Below are positions 58,601 to 64,000 of a stretch of 64,000 nt of DNA, in pieces. Every line of letters starts with the position of its first letter. The stretch's first letter is position 1. The DNA comes from Bacilli bacterium (GTDB taxonomy: Bacteria > Bacillota_I > Bacilli_A > RF39 > UBA660). The stretch lies in NCBI GenBank assembly GCA_017544525.1, contig JAFYEA010000018.1, positions 62,001 through 126,000 of the forward strand, read 5' to 3'. The notes under the pieces were generated by a model. The model did no database searches and was not told the DNA's origin. It worked only from the letters and a program-made list of their open reading frames with translations. The translations under genes were made by a program, and so were the position numbers.

Positions 58601-60401
58601 TGGTTATTTAGTTGGATCTAGAGGTAGTGTAGGAAGTAGTTTAGTTGCAACTATGATGGGTATATCAGAAGTAAATCCATTACCACCACATTATAGATGT
58701 TTAAATTGTCAGCATAGTGAATTTAAAGATGAAGATGGTAATGATTTGGGTGCTACTTATTCAAGCGGATTTGATTTACCTGATAAGAAATGTCCTAATT
58801 GTGGAAATTTAATGAAAAAAGATGGTCAAGATATGCCATTTGCAACATTCCTTGGATTTAATGCTGATAAAGTACCTGATATAGATTTAAATTTCTCTGA
58901 TTTAAATCAAGCAAGTGCTCATGAATATACTAAAGTACTATTTGGAGTAGATAATGTATATAGAGCTGGAACTATAGGTACTGTTGCTGATAAAACTGCT
59001 TTTGGATTTGTTAAAGGATATTTTGAAGATAAAGCAATAGAAAAGATGGGACTTACAGGTAAAGAAGCTGAAGAAGCTAAAAAAACTATTAAAATTAATA
59101 AAAGAAATTGTGAAATAGCAAGACTTGCTATAGGCTGTACTGGGGTTAAAAGAACTACCGGACAGCATCCAGGTGGAATAGTAGTTGTTCCTGATTATAA
59201 AGATGTATCAGAATTTACTCCTTTCCAATATCCCGCAGATGATCCTAATTCTGCATGGAGAACAACTCATTTTGATTATCACTCAATTGAAGAAGATTTA
59301 TTAAAATTAGATATATTAGGACATTCAGATCCTACTCAATTAAGATTAATTCAAGACTTAAGTCATACTAATGTTGAAGATGTTCCTTTAGATGATAAAA
59401 AAACAATGAGTATATTCTCATCATTAGATGCTCTTGGAGTAACAAGCGAACAAATAATGTGTAATACAGGTACTTTAGGAATTCCTGAGTTTGGTACACC
59501 ATTTACTATAGGAATGGTTGATGAAACAAAACCAACGACATTTGCTGAACTTGTTAAAATATCTGGTTTATCCCATGGTACTGATGTATGGCTAGGTAAT
59601 GCAAGAGACTTATGTACTCCTGATGAAAATGGTAATATTCAAGTTCCATTTAAAGAAGTAATTGGGTGTCGTGATGATATAATGGTATATTTAATGTATA
59701 AAGGTGTTGAACCAATTAAAGCATTTAAAATAATGGAATTTGTTAGAAAAGGGAAAGCATCAAAAGATCCTATTACTTGGGAAGAACATAAAAAGACAAT
59801 GAAAGATGCTGGTATTGAAGATTGGTTTATTAATTCTTGTCAAAAAATTAAATACATGTTCCCTAAAGCGCATGCAGCAGCTTATGTTACAAGTGCATTT
59901 AGAATTGCATGGTATAAAGTACATATGCCAATATATTTTTATGCATCTTGGTTCTCAACAAAAGCAACTGATTTTGATATAGATGCTATGATAGGTGGAT
60001 ATGATTCAATTAAAAATAGATTAACTGAAATAATTGAAAAAGGATATGATGCTACTAATAAAGAAGGTGGTATCAAAGAATGTTTAAATGTTGCTCTTGA
60101 AATGGCAGCAAGAAACATAAAAATAGCACCATTTGATATTTATAAGAGTAAAGCATTAACATTTGATGTAGAAGATGATCACACATTAATACCGCCATTT
60201 ATTACTATAGATGGTCTTGGTGAAACAGTTGCTAAAAATATTGAAACAGAAGCTAAAAAGAAACCATTTATAAGTATTGAAGATTTTCAAAGTAGATGTA
60301 AGGTATCAAGTACATTAGTTGATAAAATGAATGCTATGGGTATGTTTGATAAATTACCTAAGAGTTCACAACTTAGTTTATTTGATTTGGGGATTGAATA
60401 A
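55623..60401 (+). CDS. polC: DNA polymerase III alpha subunit, PolC type
   Basis: 1592 residues (Bacillus PolC is ~1440). Order: OB domain (~200-290), PHP domain starting VELHAHTMMSQMDG (~302), a 3'-5' exonuclease inserted in PHP (VVFDTETTGFHA, ~440; HRADYDAEGTA), PHP continued, the C4 zinc motif (CLNCQH ... CPNCGN, ~1026), palm with NADKVPDIDLNFS, and the helix-hairpin-helix tail. Two extra charged segments relative to the family appear at ~366-412 and ~895-960. Leading replicase. SD GGTGAGG. walJ follows with a 1-bp overlap. Confidence 0.97.
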   Translation: MDEKLERFFNAINFNIDFFKYFKNASVTDVLLAKKSNKMRLVMNIDYLIPIEVFKELCICGKTLKGAEDVRYKFIVQNNDKLLEDYFNYYFDILVDKCPMLRAINRNKINIDSNTITFQVLNNIEKEKIESLSEKIDTFLTDMGFEDINILCVINEKDREKFIEKMSTEEVVSDNKKVLKQIKGGVITGTPSQIVNLISDEKGIVVIGEVFGKVEGTSTMSGWNIITFNITDYTDSIVCKMFTKDEEEKKFFLDNIKPGKWYKCKGNIAYNQRSNDYEYSINSMEEFDKETIKRVDNAEVKRVELHAHTMMSQMDGVTKFDLKDKKCELVSRCIDMGYRGVAITDHNGCQAFPISYNIIKKHNAKIIEGLNKEKDKLLDSMDSLDDDEKKEAKKKLKNIEEQLKNPPLFKGLYGTELTLVNDYVDIVIRPTDLPLEGTEFVVFDTETTGFHAALNDSMIEIGAVKIKDGMIEDRFDLLINPGYHIPEVITNLTDITDDMVKDAPNEEEATKEFLSWIGESPLVAHNAKFDISMLEMAMHKYNLGELKNTVIDTLELARALDRDYSRHSLSALVKRYNIPFDEESHHRADYDAEGTALVFYKMCKKILSLNLTKISELQKLVKEDEMYKFGNRYHFNAIAINQKGLQNLFKIISLANTTYLYQMPRIPRSKLNELREGLIISSGCYESEIFVEASNYTDEKVIEMIKYYDYVEVQPPEVYCHLVQTNDYKSELEIKEHIKRIIDLTKRAGKIIVASGDVHHFDREDKIYREIIVNQKVPGGGRHPLAKTGITEIPSQHFRTTEEMLEDFNFLDKKTAYEIVVENTNKICDMVVDIEVIVDTHGVPFSPRVRSDDGKSYLDCPRVVTDLVFEKAASWYGNPLPHNIEERISKELYGDCVYNYWYNKLKKEHPKTKEDKLIDEVFIHVHKTLLDGFDKVKELLKEVVLEKWKDEDGEQTETSINKKIKKELGGIIGGGFDPIYLIAQRLVKHSNDDGYLVGSRGSVGSSLVATMMGISEVNPLPPHYRCLNCQHSEFKDEDGNDLGATYSSGFDLPDKKCPNCGNLMKKDGQDMPFATFLGFNADKVPDIDLNFSDLNQASAHEYTKVLFGVDNVYRAGTIGTVADKTAFGFVKGYFEDKAIEKMGLTGKEAEEAKKTIKINKRNCEIARLAIGCTGVKRTTGQHPGGIVVVPDYKDVSEFTPFQYPADDPNSAWRTTHFDYHSIEEDLLKLDILGHSDPTQLRLIQDLSHTNVEDVPLDDKKTMSIFSSLDALGVTSEQIMCNTGTLGIPEFGTPFTIGMVDETKPTTFAELVKISGLSHGTDVWLGNARDLCTPDENGNIQVPFKEVIGCRDDIMVYLMYKGVEPIKAFKIMEFVRKGKASKDPITWEEHKKTMKDAGIEDWFINSCQKIKYMFPKAHAAAYVTSAFRIAWYKVHMPIYFYASWFSTKATDFDIDAMIGGYDSIKNRLTEIIEKGYDATNKEGGIKECLNVALEMAARNIKIAPFDIYKSKALTFDVEDDHTLIPPFITIDGLGETVAKNIETEAKKKPFISIEDFQSRCKVSSTLVDKMNAMGMFDKLPKSSQLSLFDLGIE

Positions 60402-61150
60402 TGAGAATAGTAGTTTTAGGAAGTAGTAGTTCAGGAAATTCAACTTATGTTGAAATGAATAATAAAAAGTTTTTAATTGATGTGGGGCTTGGATTTAACG
60501 ATATAAAAAACAAATTATTCACTTTAGGAGTTACAGCCGATCAAATAGATTTTATTATAATTACACATGCTCATATTGATCATGTTAAAAGTCTTCATTC
60601 TTTTAGTAGAGTTTATAATACAAAAATATATATTTCACATGACACATTTATGGAATATTTAAAAAAAGATTTATTAAATAATTTTGAGTTCTTTGATGAA
60701 TTAAATATATTGGAGGGAATTAAATTTTCTAAGATACCTATATCACATGATAAAAAAGGATTTGGATTTATATTTGAATATGATAATAAGTCACTTGCTT
60801 ATATAACAGATACTGGCATGATACATAATAGATATCATGAAAAATTCAAGAATAAAACAGTATATTTATTTGAAAGTAATCATGATGTTGAAATGGAAAT
60901 GAATGGTAAAAAAGATGAAATGACTAAGATTAGAAATATTGGTGACATGGGACACTTATCTAATGAAGAATGTGCTATGTATTTAAGTAGATTTATTGGT
61001 AAAGATACTAAAGCTATTATGTTAATGCATATTAGTGAGCATGATAATACATATGAGTTAGCTTATAAAGTAAATAGAGAAGCTATAGACAAGAAAATAC
61101 CAATATATATTTCTGATGTTAGTAAAATAAGTGAAGAGATTATTATATAG
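60401..61150 (+). CDS. walJ: Metallo-beta-lactamase fold hydrolase, WalJ/YycJ-like
   Basis: 249 residues. VLGSSSSGNSTYVEMNNKKF, LIDVGLG, the metal motif THAHIDH and a later GHLSNEECA are typical of WalJ (YycJ/VicX), a probable 5' exonuclease linked to cell-wall control and mismatch repair. In Bacillus it belongs to the walRK operon; here it is coupled to polC (TAATG). No two-component genes are near. Confidence 0.88.
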   Translation: MRIVVLGSSSSGNSTYVEMNNKKFLIDVGLGFNDIKNKLFTLGVTADQIDFIIITHAHIDHVKSLHSFSRVYNTKIYISHDTFMEYLKKDLLNNFEFFDELNILEGIKFSKIPISHDKKGFGFIFEYDNKSLAYITDTGMIHNRYHEKFKNKTVYLFESNHDVEMEMNGKKDEMTKIRNIGDMGHLSNEECAMYLSRFIGKDTKAIMLMHISEHDNTYELAYKVNREAIDKKIPIYISDVSKISEEIII

Positions 61151-61175
61151 AAAGTAGAAATACTTTCTTTTATTT
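61149..61175 (+). terminator. polC-walJ terminator
   Basis: AGAAAGTA pairs with TACTTTCT, then TTTATTTTT. Confidence 0.85.
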
Positions 61176-61211
61176 TTAAAATCATTTATAATATACAGAA
61201 ATGGTGTTAGT

Positions 61212-62228
61212 ATGAAAGAAAAAACTATAAATAAAAATATATTATTTTTTAATTTAGATAGAGATATATTATTAAAAGATATTAATGATGTTGAAATATT
61301 ATCTATTGATAGGATAAGAGATAATTATTTTAGTGATTTATCTATATTTTTATATGATAAACCTTTTTCAAATGAATTAATGGAATTTGTTAATGTCATA
61401 GTAAAGAATTTTAAAAAAGAAGATTTAAAAATATTTTATAGTAATATAAGACATCTTGATGTTAAAAAATTTGATGAAAATAAATATAATAAAGGTAAAA
61501 AAAATCATACTCTTGCTTATTATAAACCTTATAATAATACTGTTTATATTTCAAATGAAATTAATACTTCTGGTATATATCATGAATTATTTCATATGAG
61601 TACCGCTATTAAATATAATAAATATTTATTTGTTGGATTTGATCAAACTGATTTAGTCTCTAACAAATCATTTGGTGTAGGTATAAATGAAGGGTATACC
61701 CAACTTTTATCAGAAAGGTATTTTGATAAAGCGCAAAAAGGTTATCCTTCTTTGGTACATGATCTTTTATTAATTGAAAACTTAATTGGTAAAGAAAAGA
61801 TGGAAAGTTTATATATGCAATGTAACTTATATGGATTGATTGATGAGTTAAAGAATTATATTAGTTATGAAGATATATGTAGATTTATTACTTATACAGA
61901 TTATATTAAACATAATATGTATAATAAAAATGTTAGTGATAGAAAAGTTGCTATAATGGGTCAAATGTGTGCTTATATAAATATGTTCATTGTGACATGC
62001 TATTTAAATAAGTATATTAATCAATTACCAAATACTCCTGAAGAAAGAGAAGATATGATTAATACATTATGTATGTTATTTAATAAATTAATAGTTCGTA
62101 TTAATATTAATAATAAATTAGTTGAATGTTCATTTACAGATAATATAGAATATTTGGAAAGAATATTAGAAGGTTTTGATTATTTAGGTTTAGATTGTAA
62201 AGAATTAAAACAAAAGAAACTTGTATAA
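61212..62228 (+). CDS. Putative HExxH metallopeptidase-like protein
   Basis: 338 residues, soluble, no signal peptide. GIYHELFHMST (~121) is a HExxH zinc motif and INEGYTQLLSERYF (~159) offers the third Glu ligand (E ~35 residues later, gluzincin spacing). The N-terminal ~100 residues and C-terminal ~150 are unassigned. Cytoplasmic gluzincin-like proteins of unknown substrate are common in Bacillota. SD GGTGTTAG. Confidence 0.65.
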   Translation: MKEKTINKNILFFNLDRDILLKDINDVEILSIDRIRDNYFSDLSIFLYDKPFSNELMEFVNVIVKNFKKEDLKIFYSNIRHLDVKKFDENKYNKGKKNHTLAYYKPYNNTVYISNEINTSGIYHELFHMSTAIKYNKYLFVGFDQTDLVSNKSFGVGINEGYTQLLSERYFDKAQKGYPSLVHDLLLIENLIGKEKMESLYMQCNLYGLIDELKNYISYEDICRFITYTDYIKHNMYNKNVSDRKVAIMGQMCAYINMFIVTCYLNKYINQLPNTPEEREDMINTLCMLFNKLIVRININNKLVECSFTDNIEYLERILEGFDYLGLDCKELKQKKLV

Positions 62229-62289
62229 CTTTATAATTTTAAAATATTATAGTATAATAATTAATAGTGATTATAAATGAGGTGACATT

Positions 62290-63462
62290 ATGTATAGAAA
62301 AACATATGTTGAAGTTAATTTAACTAATTTGAAGATCAATGTTAAAAATATTATTACTAAATATAATAAATATAAATATAGAATAGGTATGGTTAAATCT
62401 AATGCTTATGGGCATGGATTATATATAATTAATACTTTGATTGAATCTGGTATTAATTATTTAGCAGTTTCTAATTTAGATGAAGCTATGGAAATAAGAG
62501 GATATAATAAGAATATTCCTATATTGATTACTGAAGTAATTGATAAAGATTTAATTGATACAGCAATTGAAAATAATATTACTCTTACTATTGATAATTT
62601 GGAATATTTAAAAGAAATTAAAAATAATTGTAAAATTCATATTAAGATTAATACTGGTATGAATAGATTAGGAGTTAGTACAAAAGAAGAATTTAATGAA
62701 TTATATAAATATATTAAAGAGAATGATAATATTTATTTAGAAGGTTTATATACTCATTTTGCTACTCCTGGTATTAATGATAAGTATTATGATATGCAAT
62801 TAAATAGATTTAAGGAGATAACTAAAGATATTAAATTAAGTGATATACCTATTATTCATTTAAGTAGTAGTTTTATGTTATTAAATCATCCTAGAATACC
62901 ATTTGAAAATGGATTTAGAATTGGTACTGTTATGTATGGGTATGATGTATCATTAAGTGAATATGGAGAAAGTATAAAAGATAAAATAAGAAAGTATAGA
63001 GATGATTTCTTAATTAAGAAGGATAATATTAGTCCTGTTATTAGGGGTGTTGAAATACCATTAAAACCTGTTTTAAAGATTAAAACTAATGTTATGGAAA
63101 TTAGAGAAGTTAAAAAAGGTGAATTACTTGGTTATGGAACTCATTTTGTTACTGAAGATACTAAAATAGCAGTTCTTCCAATTGGATATGATAGTGGTAT
63201 TGGAACTAATATGTTAGGTAGGTATGTTTTAATTAATAAAAAGAAATATAAAGCAGTTGGATCTATGTCAATGTGTATGATGTTTGTTAGTGTTGATGAT
63301 AAAGTTAATGTAGGTGATGAAGTTATCATACTAGGTGATGATTTAACACTTGGATATTTAAGTAGATTAAAACATACAGGTATTCAAGAGACATTAGTTT
63401 CTATTGATAAAAGTTTACCTAGAGTATATTTAAAAAATAATAAAATAGATAGAATTATTTAG
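62290..63462 (+). CDS. alr: Alanine racemase
   Basis: 390 residues. PLP enzyme making D-alanine for peptidoglycan. MVKSNAYGHG holds the PLP lysine (K36), LEGLYTHFATPG and MNRLGV are core signatures, and LGYGTHFV followed by VLPIGYDSGIGTN is the second-domain motif, near the catalytic Tyr. A ~20-residue basic insert around 230-245 (SIKDKIRKYRDDF) is unusual. SD GAGGTGA. The ATP-grasp gene starts 9 nt after it. Confidence 0.93.
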   Translation: MYRKTYVEVNLTNLKINVKNIITKYNKYKYRIGMVKSNAYGHGLYIINTLIESGINYLAVSNLDEAMEIRGYNKNIPILITEVIDKDLIDTAIENNITLTIDNLEYLKEIKNNCKIHIKINTGMNRLGVSTKEEFNELYKYIKENDNIYLEGLYTHFATPGINDKYYDMQLNRFKEITKDIKLSDIPIIHLSSSFMLLNHPRIPFENGFRIGTVMYGYDVSLSEYGESIKDKIRKYRDDFLIKKDNISPVIRGVEIPLKPVLKIKTNVMEIREVKKGELLGYGTHFVTEDTKIAVLPIGYDSGIGTNMLGRYVLINKKKYKAVGSMSMCMMFVSVDDKVNVGDEVIILGDDLTLGYLSRLKHTGIQETLVSIDKSLPRVYLKNNKIDRII

Positions 63463-63471
63463 GAGGTATTT

Positions 63472-64000
63472 ATGTCATTAAAAAGTTATATGGTTAGAAA
63501 AGTTAAAGCCATCGATAAAGAAAAATTGAATAAACTAGCTAGTGATATTGCTAAGAGAAATAATAAAAGTGTTGGTTATGTTAAAAGAGATATGATTAAA
63601 AATTTTATTAGGTATGGTATTGGTTATACTGATTATTTAAAAGGTGATTATATTAATTTAACTAAAGAACAAAAGAAAACTTATGTTACTACTAAATCAT
63701 TTTATAGATTGCTTGCATATTTGAATAATCCTAAATATGATGCGACTATGTCTGATAAAATAGTATTTAATAAAATATTTAATAAATATTTAGGTAGAGA
63801 ATGGATTGATTTAAGAAACAGTAGTATAGATGATTTTAAAAAGTTTATTAAAGGAAAAGATGTTATATTTGCTAAACCTCCTACTGATTTTGGTGGACAT
63901 GGTATTAGAAAAATAGAAACTAAAGATATTAAAAATATTGAAGAATTATATAAAGAATTATTAAAGAAAAAAATAAATCTTATTGAAGAAGCTATTGTTC
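63472..64000 (+). CDS. ATP-grasp protein, sugar-transfer-associated type (runs off the window)
   Basis: Partial: 176 codons, no stop before the end. ATG 63472 with AGGAGG. YGIGYTDYLKGDYINLTKEQ, SDKIVFNKIFNKYLGREWID and IFAKPPTDFGGHGIRKI match the N-terminal and ATP-grasp core of the PF14397-type family found in polysaccharide and amino-sugar clusters. The ATP-binding Lys is in FAKPP. Next to alr, so a cell-wall role is possible. Confidence 0.75.
   Translation, partial: MSLKSYMVRKVKAIDKEKLNKLASDIAKRNNKSVGYVKRDMIKNFIRYGIGYTDYLKGDYINLTKEQKKTYVTTKSFYRLLAYLNNPKYDATMSDKIVFNKIFNKYLGREWIDLRNSSIDDFKKFIKGKDVIFAKPPTDFGGHGIRKIETKDIKNIEELYKELLKKKINLIEEAIV

Overview
The window is a contiguous piece of a very AT-rich, densely packed bacterial chromosome. 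Gene content points to Bacillota, class Bacilli, probably an uncultured gut lineage of the RF39/Erysipelotrichia-like type. Evidence for this is a Gram-positive PolC replicase, DnaD, RecU next to a class A PBP, YlbD/YlbE-like proteins, YqeY, WalJ, T-box leaders and a Bacillus-type zinc L33. Genes end in UGA as well as UAA/UAG (e.g. tyrS and the plsC at 24843), so UGA is a stop and this is not a Mycoplasma-type code. Peptidoglycan genes (mraY, ftsW, murG, divIB, ponA, alr) show a walled cell. The taxonomic placement is inference; no rRNA is present.

Layout. 0-4 kb: RnfC-like fragment protein, holA, mraY, ftsW. 3.9-5.5 kb: a small accessory island bounded by two ~86-bp copies of the ftsW 3' end; it carries a secreted protein and a decayed type III toxin-antitoxin locus of CptIN type (two intact 50-nt antitoxin RNA repeats, ruined toxin gene). 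5.5-12.4 kb: topA, a serine hydrolase, HU, cca, dnaD, nth. 12.4-15.7 kb (minus): ponA and recU. 15.8-22.3 kb: a secreted membrane protein, rpsB-tsf, an HNH-like protein, hpt and a serpin (minus), rpsU-yqeY. 22.4-30.8 kb: two pseudopilins, a lipid cluster (phosphoesterase, plsC, acyl ligase, plsC), murG-divIB, ylbD-ylbE. 30.9-34 kb: nfo, a DUF2624-like protein, a YnbB-type PLP enzyme and an SDR. 34.1-37.3 kb: a 1050-residue surface protein with eight Ig-like repeats and a helveticin-like C-terminus. 37.3-43.5 kb: rpmG, efp, Tyr T-box-dut-tyrS, CPBP protease, degenerate phosphoesterase, cysteine-less EIIB-like protein, thioredoxin-like protein, CDP-alcohol transferase. 43.6-44.2 kb: tmRNA, tRNA-Gln(CUG), tRNA-Thr(CGU). 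44.2-52.5 kb: small membrane and unknown proteins, gpmI, Lys T-box-orphan-lysS, a sortase-type surface protein. 52.6-55.2 kb (minus): two paralogous membrane-anchored alpha/beta hydrolases. 55.2-64 kb: polC-walJ, a HExxH protein, alr and the start of an ATP-grasp protein.

Signals are easy to read. Promoters are mostly TTGACA-like, 17 nt, TATAAT-like, or extended -10 (TGnTATAAT); most operons end in a strong hairpin plus U-run, and convergent genes share bidirectional terminators. Several genes (cca, the phosphoesterase at 24054, ylbD and the CDP-alcohol transferase) have a -10 box 5-7 nt before the ATG and no Shine-Dalgarno, which predicts leaderless mRNAs. ftsW appears to begin at an AUU codon.

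The most notable items are the ftsW-tail-flanked island with its decayed CptIN locus, a two-helix Cys-TM-KDxDxL-TM-Cys module shared by three otherwise different proteins (two of them hydrolases), the set of predicted leaderless genes, and several enzyme-family proteins that have lost catalytic residues.
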